In this document: positions 43,833 to 53,954 of the stretch, piece after piece
Layout of the letters: every line of letters begins with the position of its first letter
Numbering within the stretch: position 1 is the first letter of the stretch
NCBI RefSeq assembly: GCF_900113445.1
Contig: NZ_FOPJ01000014.1
Location: forward strand, 1-64,000
Length of the DNA stretch: 64,000 bases
From: Corynebacterium spheniscorum
GTDB taxonomy: Bacteria > Actinomycetota > Actinomycetes > Mycobacteriales > Mycobacteriaceae
Reading direction: 5' to 3'
Notes under the pieces: generated by a model
What the model saw: the letters and a program-made list of their open reading frames with translations, nothing else
Databases searched by the model: none
Told to the model about the DNA's origin: nothing
Program-made: the position numbers and the translations under genes

Positions 43833-44609
43833 ATGATTGATCTGCATATTGACAGCACCGCCAATACCGCCGAAGTGGTTCTGAATGACCCGCGTGCACT
43901 TAATTCCCTCGATGAAGCAGCGCTCAAAGAACTCTCCGAGGTCTACATCGAGGCCGCTGACGCAAAGGTACGAGCCCTCCTGCTCCGCGGCGAAGGCAAA
44001 GGTTTTTGCGCTGGCCGCAATATCAAAGGCCTCGACCCCAAGGACGACGACGCCACCGAATACCTTGCTGAGAAGGTCACCCCTGTACTCAAGCAAATGG
44101 CAGAGTTTCCGGCACCAACCTTCGCTGCGGCGCACGGGCCTTGTCTCGGTGTGGGTCTTGGTTTATTGATCGCCACAGACATTGTGTACGTCGCCGATAC
44201 TGCCACCATCGGTTCACCTTTTGCGAACCTCGGTGCCACCCTTGATTCCGGTGGTCATGCGCTCTTCGTGGAGCGCTTAGGCGCCCACCGTGCAATGGAC
44301 CTTATTGTCACCGCAGATCTTATGACCGGGGAAGAGGCTGTTCGCGCCGGGTTATTCTCCCGCGTTATCCCGGAGGTCGCCCTTTTGGACTTCACTCGCG
44401 AAAAAGTTCGCAATGCTGCCCGGGGCGCTACCCAAGCGTTCTTGGCCAGCCGTCGCCTGGTGCACCAGGTACGTGACGAGGGCTTGGGGCTGTGGGAATC
44501 AGTGGATCAAGAAAACATTGCCCAAGGTCAACTGTGTTCTTCCGAAGATTATCTCGAAGGCTTCGCAGCCTTTAATGAAAAACGTCGCCCCACATTCCAC
44601 GGCAAATAA
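43833..44609 (+). CDS. paaG: PaaG: oxepin-forming isomerase of the crotonase family
   Basis: This 258-residue crotonase-fold protein has GKGFCAGRNIKGLDP and the oxyanion region AAHGPCLGVGLGLLIATD. The two Glu residues of hydratases are replaced (GLGLL and SPFANLG), whereas Asp138 in TLDSGG is kept. That pattern is the isomerase type such as PaaG, which turns the ring epoxide into oxepin-CoA. The usual C-terminal FNEKRRPTF motif is present. It follows paaE by 30 bases. Confidence 0.88.
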   Translation: MIDLHIDSTANTAEVVLNDPRALNSLDEAALKELSEVYIEAADAKVRALLLRGEGKGFCAGRNIKGLDPKDDDATEYLAEKVTPVLKQMAEFPAPTFAAAHGPCLGVGLGLLIATDIVYVADTATIGSPFANLGATLDSGGHALFVERLGAHRAMDLIVTADLMTGEEAVRAGLFSRVIPEVALLDFTREKVRNAARGATQAFLASRRLVHQVRDEGLGLWESVDQENIAQGQLCSSEDYLEGFAAFNEKRRPTFHGK

Positions 44610-44799
44610 CCTCACTGTCTCACCCCACTATTTTCCATCCTTTCTGCACACCTTCTTCATCTCCTCGAACTGGCACTCCCCTTGCTACCCCTGGCACCCA
44701 CCGCAGGTCCTTAAGTTTCCGGACGCATAGCGGGCCAGCACCAGGGCAACAGCCCGCATATCGCGATGAGTGCCAGTGGAAAGACATAGGCATCACTTC

Positions 44800-46050
44800 A
44801 TGAGTTCTTCAAATGCATATCTGGTTTCTGGCCTTCGCACCCCGGTTGGCCGCTATGGTGGCGCCTTATCTTCGATTCGCCCCGATGATCTGGCAGCCAT
44901 GACGATCAAAGCCGTTGTCGAAGAGGCCGGCATCGACCCAGCCACGGTTGATGAGGTCATCTTCGGCAACGCCAATGGCGCCGGGGAAGAAAACCGCAAT
45001 GTGGCACGCATGGCCTGGCTGCTTGCCGGTTTCCCGGATACTGTGCCGGGCATAACCGTCAACCGACTCTGCGCTTCGGGTATGTCAGCTATTGGGTTGG
45101 CTGCAGCGATGATTGAATCCGGTCAGGCCGACATCGTTATCGCCGGTGGGGTGGAGTCCATGTCGCGGGCACCGTGGGTGATGGAAAAACCTGCGAAACC
45201 TTTCGCTAAACCCGGAGAAGTCTTCGATACCTCCATTGGGTGGCGTTTTGTGAATCCAATGTTCGCGAAAGAAGAAAAGACCACCTTCTCCATGCCTGAG
45301 ACCGCTGAAGAAGTCGCGCGGGTAAAGAACATTAGCCGCGAAGACGCAGATACTTTTGCGGCGCAGTCTCAAGAACTTGCGCTTAAGGCGATTGAAGAAG
45401 GAAAATTCAATGCCGAAATCATGCCGGTGCATGTCACTGACCGCAAGGGCAACGTCACGGTTATTAATCAGGATGAAGGACCACGCCCAGGTACCACCAC
45501 CGAGATCCTAGCGAAACTGCGTCCCGTGGTGCGCGATGGGAAAGTGGTGACCGCCGGCAACTCCAGCTCGTTAAATGATGGTGCCTCCGCGGTTATCGTT
45601 GCCAGTGAAACAGCCATTGAAAAATATGGGCTGCGTCCCCGCGCGAAGGTGGTGGGCAGTGCTCATGCTGGTCTTGCCCCAGAAATCATGGGTATGGGAC
45701 CTGTGCCGGCAACCCAGAAGCTCCTCAAGCGCATTGGTTGGGAGATTAATGATCTCGACGCTATGGAACTCAATGAAGCTTTCGCCACACAATCCTTAGC
45801 GTGCATGCGCGAACTTGAAGTAGACCCAAGCATCGTCAACCAATGGGGTGGAGCCATTGCCCTGGGGCACCCCTTAGGAAGCTCCGGCTCGCGTATCACC
45901 ATCACTTTGCTCAACCGCCTAGAAACTGAAGGTGGCACTCGCGGGGTAGCAACCATGTGCATTGGGGTGGGCCAAGGCGCCGCCATCGCCATTGAACGCC
46001 TCGACAATTCCATCACCCCCACCGACGCTCCTAATACGAAGGAGGTCTAA
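44800..46050 (+). CDS. paaJ: 3-oxoadipyl-CoA thiolase
   Basis: This 416-residue thiolase has the acylated Cys in NRLCASGMSAIGLAA, the His in NEAFATQ and the second Cys in MCIGVGQGAA. It cleaves the 3-oxo-acyl-CoA products of the pathway to acetyl-CoA and succinyl-CoA. It is followed by paaF after one base, with the ribosome site for paaF inside its end. A longer frame (44770) is possible but has no better site. Confidence 0.93.
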   Translation: MSSSNAYLVSGLRTPVGRYGGALSSIRPDDLAAMTIKAVVEEAGIDPATVDEVIFGNANGAGEENRNVARMAWLLAGFPDTVPGITVNRLCASGMSAIGLAAAMIESGQADIVIAGGVESMSRAPWVMEKPAKPFAKPGEVFDTSIGWRFVNPMFAKEEKTTFSMPETAEEVARVKNISREDADTFAAQSQELALKAIEEGKFNAEIMPVHVTDRKGNVTVINQDEGPRPGTTTEILAKLRPVVRDGKVVTAGNSSSLNDGASAVIVASETAIEKYGLRPRAKVVGSAHAGLAPEIMGMGPVPATQKLLKRIGWEINDLDAMELNEAFATQSLACMRELEVDPSIVNQWGGAIALGHPLGSSGSRITITLLNRLETEGGTRGVATMCIGVGQGAAIAIERLDNSITPTDAPNTKEV

Positions 46051-46051
46051 G

Positions 46052-46831
46052 GTGTCCGAGCATCTTTTCCCGCACTTCCAAGCCCTGAAGGTTAGTAGAC
46101 TGCATGATGGTGAGATCGTCCTCGCGCAACTTCACCGCCCTGAGGTGCGCAACGCTATCGACCACACCATGGTCACTGAGCTGCACGAATTATGTGCAGA
46201 TTTAGAAGAAACCCCCCGGATTCTCATTATTGCCGGGTGCACCACCGATAACGGTCGCAGCATTTTCGCCTCCGGCGCGGATATCGCACAGCTCAAAGAA
46301 CGCACTCACCAGGATGCCCTGCGCGGAATCAACAATATGATTTTCCAGCGCATCGCAGAGCTACCATTGCCCGTGATCGCGGCGGTAGATGGTTTTGCCC
46401 TAGGTGGTGGTTTGGAGCTCGCCTTATCTGCAGACTTCCGGGTTGCCACCGCTGAAGCAAAATTCGGACAGCCCGAAACTGGTTTGGGCATTATGGCAGC
46501 TGCTGGTGGCACCTGGCGTTTGCGTGCCGCCGTGGGCCAAACACTCGCCCGCGAGATTCTTCTGGCCGGTCGCGTCCTCAACGGTGAAGAAGCCCTAGAA
46601 CACCACTTGGTTTCCTCTCTGCATGAACCAACGCAGCTACTCGATGCGGCCGTGGAGCTTGCCCAAAACATTGCTAAGCAAGACTCCTTGGCCATCCAGA
46701 TCACCAAATCGGTGCTGGCGATGCCGGAATCCGCACACCCGCATGTGGACAATATCGCCCAAGCAATCCTCTTCGAATCTCCCGCAAAACACCAGCGTAT
46801 GCAGGCTTTTCTAGATCGCCGCAAGAAATAA
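46052..46831 (+). CDS. paaF: 2,3-dehydroadipyl-CoA hydratase PaaF
   Basis: This 259-residue crotonase-fold protein keeps both hydratase Glu residues (GGGLELALSADF and GQPETGLG). It hydrates 2,3-dehydroadipyl-CoA in the beta-oxidation-like end of the pathway. AAGGAGG (46039-46045) precedes the GTG at 46052, so this start is preferred over the longer frame into paaJ. Confidence 0.9.
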   Translation: MSEHLFPHFQALKVSRLHDGEIVLAQLHRPEVRNAIDHTMVTELHELCADLEETPRILIIAGCTTDNGRSIFASGADIAQLKERTHQDALRGINNMIFQRIAELPLPVIAAVDGFALGGGLELALSADFRVATAEAKFGQPETGLGIMAAAGGTWRLRAAVGQTLAREILLAGRVLNGEEALEHHLVSSLHEPTQLLDAAVELAQNIAKQDSLAIQITKSVLAMPESAHPHVDNIAQAILFESPAKHQRMQAFLDRRKK

Positions 46832-46852
46832 AAGGAGCCTTGTCCCTTCACT

Positions 46853-47746
46853 ATGAATAACTCCACCAACACCCAAGCCACTCACCCGGGTGATACCCCT
46901 GAACCGAATGTCCCCGCCATCGTCGGTGTCCTCGGTGGTGGTCGCATGGGCTCCGGTATCGCACACGCTTTCCTCACCGCCGGTGCGCAAGTACGAGTCG
47001 TCGATATTAATGATGACGCCATCGCCGCCGCTCAAGATCGCATCATCCGCGCCGTCGATGGATCCTTTGCTCGTGGTGCTCAAGGAGACCGCGAGGAATG
47101 GTTAAAGCGGTTGAGCTTAAGCACCGATGCCAACGCGGCTTTCGCCGATGCAGAACTCATCATTGAGGCAGTACCGGAAGATCCTCAGCTCAAAGCTCAG
47201 AGCTTTGAGAAGATCCAACACGCTGCTCCACAAGCCGTGGTGGCTACCAACACCTCCTCGCTTTCTGTTTCAGACCTAGCACGAACGATCAGCAATGATG
47301 TGATCGGCCTGCACTTCTTCAACCCGGTTCCCGCCAGCAAGCTCGTCGAAATTGTGGTCGCCGATAGCACCCCGGAAGAGTTGGTTGATCGCGCCCGCGG
47401 TTGGGTGACAGGCCTCAAGAAAACCCCCATCGTGGTTAAAGATGCTCCCGGTTTCGCTTCTTCCCGCCTCGGGGTAGTCATCGCCTTGGAAGCCATCCGC
47501 ATGGTGGAAGAGGGTGTTGCCAGCCCTAAGGACATTGATAACGCTATGGTGCTGGGCTATAAGTTCCCGGTCGGCCCCCTAGAACTCACTGACATTGTGG
47601 GGCTGGATGTGCGCCTCGGGATAGCGGAGTATCTGCACGAAACCTTAGGCGATCGTTTCGCTCCGCCGCAGCTCATGCGCGATATGGTGGCCCGCGGGGA
47701 GCTGGGCCGTAAATCCGGCAAAGGCTTCTATGATTACGGCGACTAA
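46853..47746 (+). CDS. paaH: 3-hydroxyadipyl-CoA dehydrogenase PaaH
   Basis: This 297-residue dehydrogenase has the NAD loop VGVLGGGRMGSGIAHAFLTAG, the HFFNPVP motif with catalytic His, and PGFASSRLGVVIALEAIRM. It oxidises the 3-hydroxyacyl-CoA before thiolysis. The protein is the short single-domain form with a 20-residue Asn/Thr/Pro tail. Last plus-strand gene of the operon. It starts 21 bases after paaF with AAAGGAG upstream. Confidence 0.93.
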   Translation: MNNSTNTQATHPGDTPEPNVPAIVGVLGGGRMGSGIAHAFLTAGAQVRVVDINDDAIAAAQDRIIRAVDGSFARGAQGDREEWLKRLSLSTDANAAFADAELIIEAVPEDPQLKAQSFEKIQHAAPQAVVATNTSSLSVSDLARTISNDVIGLHFFNPVPASKLVEIVVADSTPEELVDRARGWVTGLKKTPIVVKDAPGFASSRLGVVIALEAIRMVEEGVASPKDIDNAMVLGYKFPVGPLELTDIVGLDVRLGIAEYLHETLGDRFAPPQLMRDMVARGELGRKSGKGFYDYGD

Positions 47747-47831
47747 AGTCTCACGGGTCCAATGCACCCTGGTGCGCCAGTGGGCGACGGCAGCCCAAGG
47801 CGTCAACGCACCCCACACTGACACCAGCGTG

Positions 47832-48266
47832 CTAAGTCTTCGGCTCAATCACCGCATTACTAATCCGCGCGGTACACAGCCGCTGTCCTTGCTCGTTGCG
47901 CAACACCACCTCATGACTGCACATCCGTCGTCCCAGGTGCAGGGCAGTGGCCGTCGCCGTCACCCAACCTTCCTTCGTGGAACGGTGATGAGTCGCATTA
48001 ATATCTACGCCCACCACCACTTTGCCCAGCGTAGAGGCATGAATCAGGGCCGCCCAGCTGCCCACGGCCTCCGCGATCGCCACCATGGCCCCACCATGCA
48101 AAAGCCCCAGCGACTGCCGATTCCCCGCCACCGGCATTCGTGCCACTACTTTCTCAGCGGATTCCTCCACAATCTCCACCCCCATACGCTCATCCAACTC
48201 CCCCAACTGGATTTTCCACAGCTCAAATCCGCCGCCGTGTGGCTTCCAAGATTCTGGAGTCGACAT
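47832..48266 (-). CDS. Hotdog thioesterase, PaaI-like
   Basis: This 144-residue hotdog protein has the HGGAMVAIAEAVGSWAALIHA motif of 4-hydroxybenzoyl-CoA/PaaI-type thioesterases. It sits on the minus strand between paaH and paaZ, convergent with paaH. It may be a second safety thioesterase for the pathway or act on another acyl-CoA such as a menaquinone precursor, as many related proteins do (MenI type). Specificity cannot be read. Confidence 0.8.
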   Translation of the reverse strand: MSTPESWKPHGGGFELWKIQLGELDERMGVEIVEESAEKVVARMPVAGNRQSLGLLHGGAMVAIAEAVGSWAALIHASTLGKVVVGVDINATHHRSTKEGWVTATATALHLGRRMCSHEVVLRNEQGQRLCTARISNAVIEPKT

Positions 48267-48431
48267 TGAGCACCAACCTCTCTCATCTCTAGCCAGCAGG
48301 AAGTTCTCGACTATAAGTTCTCGAGAGCCCCACCGAGCGCTGGCACAATGTGACGTTAATTATACCGCCACGTCCCTCTCTCCGCCGTTAGTCCGGCAAC
48401 TATCTTTAGCCCAAAGGAGCACCCTCACCCA

Positions 48432-50528
48432 ATGACCACCAACACCACAAACCTGAACCTCAACCCCCTGCCCAGCTACCTCCAAGGCCAGTGGATCACC
48501 CCTACCGACACCACTGATGTCACCGCGATCCGCGATGCCAGCGCCACCCCCGACTCTCCTGCCGTCGCCACGGTTTCACGTGAAACATTAGATCTCGCCG
48601 GGGCAGTCCACTACGCCCGCGACACCGGCCAACGCGAGCTCGCCAAACTCTCCATTCACGAGCGCGCCCTCATCATTAAAAAACTCGCGCTCTACATGAA
48701 GGATCACCGCGACACCCTGCGCGAATTAGCTCATGCTACCGGTGCCACCAAGGCAGATAATTTCATCGACATCGATGGTGGAATCACCACCATGCTGGTA
48801 ATTTCCTCCAAAGCACGCCGCGAGTTACCCAATTCCAATGTCATTATCGATGGCGCCACCGAACAATTATCCCGCGATGGATCCTTCATCGGCACCCACA
48901 TTTACACCTGTATTCCCGGTGTTGCGGTGCAAATCAACGCCTTCAATTTCCCAGTATGGGGCATGCTCGAAAAATTCGCGCCCGCGTTTATCGCTGGTGT
49001 CCCCAGCATCGTGAAACCCGCCACCCCGACCGCTTTTGTCACCGCCGCCTGCGTCAAAGTCATGATCGACTCCGGCTTGCTCCCCGAAGGTTCTCTGCAA
49101 CTTATCTGCGGTCCCGCTCGCGAACTCCAGGATCACCTCGATTACCGCGATCACCTGGCCTTTACTGGTTCCGCCAGCACCGCCGCAACACTGCGTGCGC
49201 ATGATTCGGTGCAGCAGCGCGGCCTGCGTTTCAGTGCCGAAGCTGATTCCTTGAATGCCGCCATTATGGGGCCAGACATTCGCCCGGAGGACCCCGAATA
49301 TCAATTATTCATTGATACTGTGCTTTCCGAGATCGTGGCTAAAGCTGGGCAAAAATGTACCGCTATCCGGCGGGTACTGGTTGCCGCGCCTTATCGCGAA
49401 AAAGTGGCATCGGATATCGCCGACGCCTTAGCCGAAAAGGTCACGCTAGGTGATCCCCGTGATCCTGCCACTACCGTCGGCCCCTTGGTCTCTGAAGATC
49501 AACGCCAGGATGTTGCTGATGCTGTTCACACACTCATCGACGCCGGCGGCCAGGTCATCTGCGGTGGCACTGAGCGCCCTGAGAACCTCGAAGGCGCTTT
49601 CTTCCAACCCACCGTCCTAAGCTTCGATAACCCTGATGTGGATGCCATCCATGACACCGAAGCCTTCGGCCCGGTGGTCAGCGTGCTTGGCTACGAAGAC
49701 ATTCATGATGCGATTCGCCTTGCTGAACGCGGCAAAGGTTCTCTCGTCACCTCTGTGATTAGCCATGCCCCTCAGGTCACCCAAGAACTTGCCATGGGCA
49801 TTGCGCATTGCCATGGTCGCCTGCACTTCCTAGACCGTGGCGACGCGAAGACCTCTACCGGCCATGGTTCCCCGCTGCCGCATCTCGTGCACGGTGGACC
49901 CGGCCGCGCTGGCGGTGGCGAAGAACTCGGTGGTGTGCGTGGCATTAAGCACTATATGCAGCGCACCGCCTTGCAAGGCACCCCCGATCATCTCACCGCC
50001 ATCACCGGCCAATGGCACCAAGGCGCACAGGTCCAACGGGTTACCCGTGAAGATGTTGACCAGGGCAGGGGAGTGCACCCCTTCCGCAAGGATCTCGCCA
50101 CCTTGAAGGTGGGCGATCAATTCGCTTCCGAGCTGCGCACCGTGAGCCTTCAGGACATCACCGACTTCGCCAATGAAACCGGCGATACCTTCTACGCACA
50201 CACCGATGAAGAAGCCGCGATGGCCAACCCCTTCTTCCCACGCCGCGTAGCCCACGGCTACCTGCTGGTGTCCTGGGCAGCGGGTCTTTTCGTTGATCCT
50301 GCTCCCGGCCCGGTGCTCGCCAACTATGGCCTGGAAAACCTGCGCTTTATCACTCCGGTTACCTACGATGACTCCATTCGTGTGGAGCTCACCGCCAAGC
50401 GCATCACCCCGCGGGTAACCGAAGATTATGGCGAGGTCTGCTGGGATGCGGTGCTTTATAACCAGAATGATGAAATCTGCGCCATGTATGACGTACTTAC
50501 TCTCGTGGAGAAGAAGTCCTCCTACTAA
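48432..50528 (+). CDS. paaZ: Oxepin-CoA hydrolase / 3-oxo-5,6-dehydrosuberyl-CoA semialdehyde dehydrogenase PaaZ
   Basis: The aldehyde dehydrogenase domain (about 1-525) has [29 protein letters not shown] and catalytic Cys309 in GQKCTAIRR. The MaoC-type hydratase domain (about 555-690) has DxxxA...FFPRRVAHG with Asp592 and His608. It opens the oxepin ring and oxidises the resulting aldehyde, a fused form as in E. coli. AAAGGAG precedes the ATG. The DNA at codons 48-52 contains a parS site. It has its own promoter region, so it may be controlled apart from the main operon; no PaaR palindrome is visible there. Confidence 0.95.
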   Translation: MTTNTTNLNLNPLPSYLQGQWITPTDTTDVTAIRDASATPDSPAVATVSRETLDLAGAVHYARDTGQRELAKLSIHERALIIKKLALYMKDHRDTLRELAHATGATKADNFIDIDGGITTMLVISSKARRELPNSNVIIDGATEQLSRDGSFIGTHIYTCIPGVAVQINAFNFPVWGMLEKFAPAFIAGVPSIVKPATPTAFVTAACVKVMIDSGLLPEGSLQLICGPARELQDHLDYRDHLAFTGSASTAATLRAHDSVQQRGLRFSAEADSLNAAIMGPDIRPEDPEYQLFIDTVLSEIVAKAGQKCTAIRRVLVAAPYREKVASDIADALAEKVTLGDPRDPATTVGPLVSEDQRQDVADAVHTLIDAGGQVICGGTERPENLEGAFFQPTVLSFDNPDVDAIHDTEAFGPVVSVLGYEDIHDAIRLAERGKGSLVTSVISHAPQVTQELAMGIAHCHGRLHFLDRGDAKTSTGHGSPLPHLVHGGPGRAGGGEELGGVRGIKHYMQRTALQGTPDHLTAITGQWHQGAQVQRVTREDVDQGRGVHPFRKDLATLKVGDQFASELRTVSLQDITDFANETGDTFYAHTDEEAAMANPFFPRRVAHGYLLVSWAAGLFVDPAPGPVLANYGLENLRFITPVTYDDSIRVELTAKRITPRVTEDYGEVCWDAVLYNQNDEICAMYDVLTLVEKKSSY
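48572..48587. other. parS site (ParB binding) inside paaZ
   Basis: GGTTTCACGTGAAACA matches the bacterial parS consensus TGTTTCACGTGAAACA at 15 of 16 positions, with the full 14-base palindrome core intact (48573-48586). In C. glutamicum several such sites cluster around oriC and load ParB for chromosome segregation. The site lies in frame in paaZ codons (VSRET). Confidence 0.85.
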
Positions 50529-50947
50529 AAAGCACTACGCTTAGCGCACCCCGCGCACATAACGTACACATACCCCGCATACCGGAAAATCTTGAGGTTC
50601 CACGCCCCAAGATAGCCCCAAGAAGGTCCACTCGAGGCCTCCAAAACGGCTTCCAGTACGCGGGGTTTTGTGCTTCCTTAAAATACAACTACATATCAGC
50701 TGAGCTGCTTAAACGTACAAGGAAGCTACTAACTTACTCATAAGTAGCTTTCTGTCTGGCCACACTCCTGCGGCTTTCTTGTTTTAGCCACCTATTTGAG
50801 GCAAGATTCACTCCATCTTTTCCTTTCACTTCTAGCTACCTCAACCACCATCCCCCACTGACACATCCGCTACCGGGGATCTTACCGCCCTATCAATCAC
50901 ACTAGACCGCCTTGCGGTCTCATCTCCGCAAAGAAGTCGCACACCAC
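50529..50947. other. Intergenic region after paaZ
   Basis: No gene is seen. CCCCGCATAC (50574-50583) and GTACGCGGGG followed by TTTT (50656-50669) could form a long-range terminator, with an inner ATCTTG/CAAGAT helix. A second hairpin AAGCTACT (50723-50730) / AGTAGCTT (50743-50750) is followed by TCTG. One of them probably ends paaZ transcription. The promoter of the next transporter must also lie here. Confidence 0.45.
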
Positions 50948-52324
50948 ATGCACAGCAGCACCGGCCCCGCCCTCGAACCACCAACACGCCCGCCGGCAAA
51001 ACGCCAACCAGAAACCCGCCTACAAGCAGAAACCTCGCAACAACCCCAATCAGCCCTGCGCACCATCTCCACCACCGGTGTCGGCAACGCCCTGGAATGG
51101 CTCGATTGGCATATCTACGCCATCTTCGCTGCCTTCTTCTCCACCCAACTCTTCGACAACAGCGATCCCGCTTCCGCCTTCCTGCACACCATGGCGGTCT
51201 TCGCCGTCGGCTTCATCGCCCGCCCCTTAGGCGGCATCTTCTTCGGCTGGCTTGCTGATCGCATCGGCCGCAAACAAGCCCTCACCCTCGCAGTCGCCGC
51301 AGCCTCGCTCGGCTCCCTCATGATCGCCCTTACCCCCACCTATCATCAGATTGGCTGGGTGGCCTCCGCGATCCTGGTCACCGCACGCCTCATCCAAGGC
51401 CTCGCACACGGCGGTGAACTCCCCGCCGCCCAAACCTATCTCGCTGAGCACGCCCCACCTGCTCACCGCGGCTTGTGGGCATCCTCGGTTTACATCACCG
51501 GCAACCTCGGCGCCCTGGCCGGCATGTGCCTTGGCCTTGGTCTCAACGCCGCACTGCCAGAAGGCGCCATGCACAGCTGGGGTTGGCGCATCCCCTTCGC
51601 ACTCGCAGCCGTCCTCGGCATCTTCGCCTGGTGGATGCGCATCAACATGGCCGAATCCCATATCTTCGAAACTCACAAACAGCGCGAAACACACACAACA
51701 AGCGCCCAAGGCACAACAGATACCACCAGCACCCTCCAAGCCCTCCGTGAAACCTGGCGCTCCGGCCTCCAAGTCATCGGCCTGACCTGCGGACTTACCG
51801 TCTGCTACTACATTTGGTCAGTCACCATGCCCTCCCTCGCGCAACGCGAATACGGCTACTCCGCACACGATGCCTTCCTCGCCAGCATCATCGGTACTCT
51901 CGTCTTCCTTATCTCGCTTCCCTTCTGGGGCGCGCTTTCTGATCGCATCGGTCGCAAGCCCTGCATGCTCATCTCGCTGATCAGCTGCTCCACGCTCTAC
52001 CTCCCGCTGAACTACTGGATCGAGCACAGTCATTCCCGCCCGGCTCTCACCATCTCCATCGCCCTCATGCTGGTCTTCATCGGCGCCTTCCTCGGCCACG
52101 GCCCCGCCACTTACGCTGAGATGTTCCCCACCAAACACCGTGCCACCGGCTTCGGCATCCCCTACGCTTTCGCTATCGCGCTCTTCGGCGGTACCGCTGC
52201 ATGGGTGCTGAGCTGGCTCAACAACAACACTTATTTCGCTTTCTACGCCATCGGCTTGATGATGTTGTCGATTCTCACGGTTCTTAGCCTTCCCGAGACC
52301 CGTGGGCGCGACCTGGCACATTGA
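50948..52324 (+). CDS. MHS-family transporter, copy A of a duplicated cassette
   Basis: This 458-residue protein has 12 predicted helices. It has the MHS start GVGNALEWLDWHIYAIFAAFFSTQLF, RPLGGIFFGWLADRIGRKQ, IQGLAHGGELPAAQTYLAEH and a C-terminal LPETRGRDL. It is clearly paralogous to the transporter at 53955-55310 along its whole length. It likely imports an organic acid or acylated amino acid for the M20 enzyme that follows. The ATG at 50948 has only a weak ribosome site (AAAGAAG). A TTG-started longer frame exists. Confidence 0.85.
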   Translation: MHSSTGPALEPPTRPPAKRQPETRLQAETSQQPQSALRTISTTGVGNALEWLDWHIYAIFAAFFSTQLFDNSDPASAFLHTMAVFAVGFIARPLGGIFFGWLADRIGRKQALTLAVAAASLGSLMIALTPTYHQIGWVASAILVTARLIQGLAHGGELPAAQTYLAEHAPPAHRGLWASSVYITGNLGALAGMCLGLGLNAALPEGAMHSWGWRIPFALAAVLGIFAWWMRINMAESHIFETHKQRETHTTSAQGTTDTTSTLQALRETWRSGLQVIGLTCGLTVCYYIWSVTMPSLAQREYGYSAHDAFLASIIGTLVFLISLPFWGALSDRIGRKPCMLISLISCSTLYLPLNYWIEHSHSRPALTISIALMLVFIGAFLGHGPATYAEMFPTKHRATGFGIPYAFAIALFGGTAAWVLSWLNNNTYFAFYAIGLMMLSILTVLSLPETRGRDLAH

Positions 52325-52542
52325 GTTCAGCGCGCGCGCTCTTCCGAGGCGTGGGCACGCACCTTCATCGCCCCTAGAACGCGAGTAGCCCTTGGCTTAA
52401 CCGCGTTCTTTTCTATGCATCCACTCCGCCACCTCGCTCAGCTCCCCAGGCTCCACCCGCTCCTTCTAGCCACCCCCGTCTGTGTTCCAAACCCACAGGT
52501 CATACGTCCACATATTGAGATACTCAACCCATACACACTCGA

Positions 52543-52548
52543 TATAGT
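52543..52548 (+). promoter_or_regulatory. -10-like element before the first M20 gene
   Basis: TATAGT lies 72 bases before the gene. An inverted repeat TTGAG-ATA-CTCAA (52515-52527) just upstream of it could be an operator. The rest of the 295-base gap (52325-52619) shows no gene. Confidence 0.35.
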
Positions 52549-52619
52549 GACCTGCACTACACCTGTGCCGTAGTTTGAACGCACACCCGGAACTTCAAGA
52601 AGGGAGTGTGAACACGCAT

Positions 52620-53891
52620 ATGGAAGCTAGCGCACAGGCCAATAAGGCGCTCCACAGCATCCCCGAGGCTGCCCAGGAATTGGCCCCGGAGCTCATTGCG
52701 CTTCGCCACGTACTCCACCAGATACCTGAGCTTGCCCTCGAGCTTCCCCACACCCAGAACGCCGTGCTGGAAGCCATCGCCGATTGCTCTGAACTAGAGA
52801 TCACGCACTGCAACTCCGCCACCGGCTTCGTCGCTGTCGTACGCGGCGGACATGCTCCCACCGGCGGCAGCCAACGGCCCATTATTTTGCTGCGCGCTGA
52901 TATGGATGCCCTCCCCGTGCAAGAAACCACCCAGCTTCCTTGGGCATCCACCAATGGCAATATGCATGCCTGCGGACATGATCTTCACATGGCCGGGCTT
53001 GTTGGGGCATTAAAAATTCTTTAGGTCCGCCGCCAGGAACTCGCCGGGGACATTATCTTCATGTTCCAATCCGGGGAAGAAGGCCACGATGGTGCCCAAC
53101 ACATGATTGATGAAGGCCTCCTCGAGGCCGCCGGGCGCACCCCAGATCATGCCTATGGCTTGCACGTATGGGCTTCCCGCTACCCAGCAGGGTTCATCGG
53201 CACTCGCCCCGGCGCGATGATGGCTTCCTCGGATACCGTGGCCATCACCATCAAAGGCCGCGGCGGTCATGGTTCCGCCCCGCATGAAACCTTAGACCCC
53301 ATCCCGGTTGCTGCGGAGATCATCACCCAAGCCCAGGTATTGGTCACTCGCGAGTTCAATGCCTTTGATCCGGTGGTGATTAGTTGCGGCCAGGTGCATT
53401 CCGGGCATGCCGCCAATGTCATTAATGATGACGCCTTCTTGGAGTTCACGCTGCGCGCCTTTAGCCCGAAGAACCGCGAGAACCTCATTCTTCGCCTGAA
53501 AGCATTAGCCGAAGACATCGCCCGCGCGCACCGCATGGAGGCGGAGGTTCACATCACCCGCCTCTACCCGGTGACTATGAATAACGCGCAAGAATACGAG
53601 TTCGCCAAAAACACCGTAGAGACCATCTTCCCGGGGCGTTGGCAGCTCCAAGAAACTCCCATGGCCGCAGCAGAGGACTTTTCCAAGGTTTTAGAGCGCA
53701 TCCCCGGTGTCTTCATTGGGGTTTCCGCGGTGGAAGCTGGCGGCGACCACACCTCCTTGCCTTTCAACCACTCCGGGGAGGCGCAATTTAGCGATCAGAC
53801 CGTCCCGGATTGCGCCGCGATTCTCGCCAGCTTGGCCTACCAACGCCTCACCACAACCAACACCGGAACCAACCCCGAAACGACCACCTAA
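52620..53891 (+). pseudogene. M20 amidohydrolase, copy A, interrupted by one amber codon
   Basis: An M20-family metallo-amidohydrolase lies in a single frame from 52620 to 53891. It has ADMDALPV, MHACGHDLHM, the catalytic FQSGEEGHDGAQHMIDEGL, RGGHGSAPHETLDP and MAAAEDFSKVL. The codon at 53022-53024 is TAG where the intact paralogue has a Tyr codon (VLYARREEL). Everything before and after is in frame and well conserved, so the damage looks recent. A downstream ATG (53061) has no ribosome site, so a separate gene is unlikely. Readthrough or a sequencing error are alternatives. Confidence 0.85.
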
Positions 53892-53954
53892 ACCAACCGC
53901 ACCCACATGCCTTAATCAACACACACCTCGTAGGGAAGGAATGTCCCAGAAGCT

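Noticed and set aside
47730-48269. 179-codon plus-strand frame over the PaaI-like thioesterase
   Set aside because: The opposite strand encodes a clear hotdog protein with the HGG motif, and this frame is His/Arg/Pro-rich noise.
53061-53891. Reading the 3' part of the broken M20 gene as a separate gene
   Set aside because: It begins in the middle of the catalytic domain without a ribosome site and continues the same frame as the upstream part. An interrupted gene explains it better.
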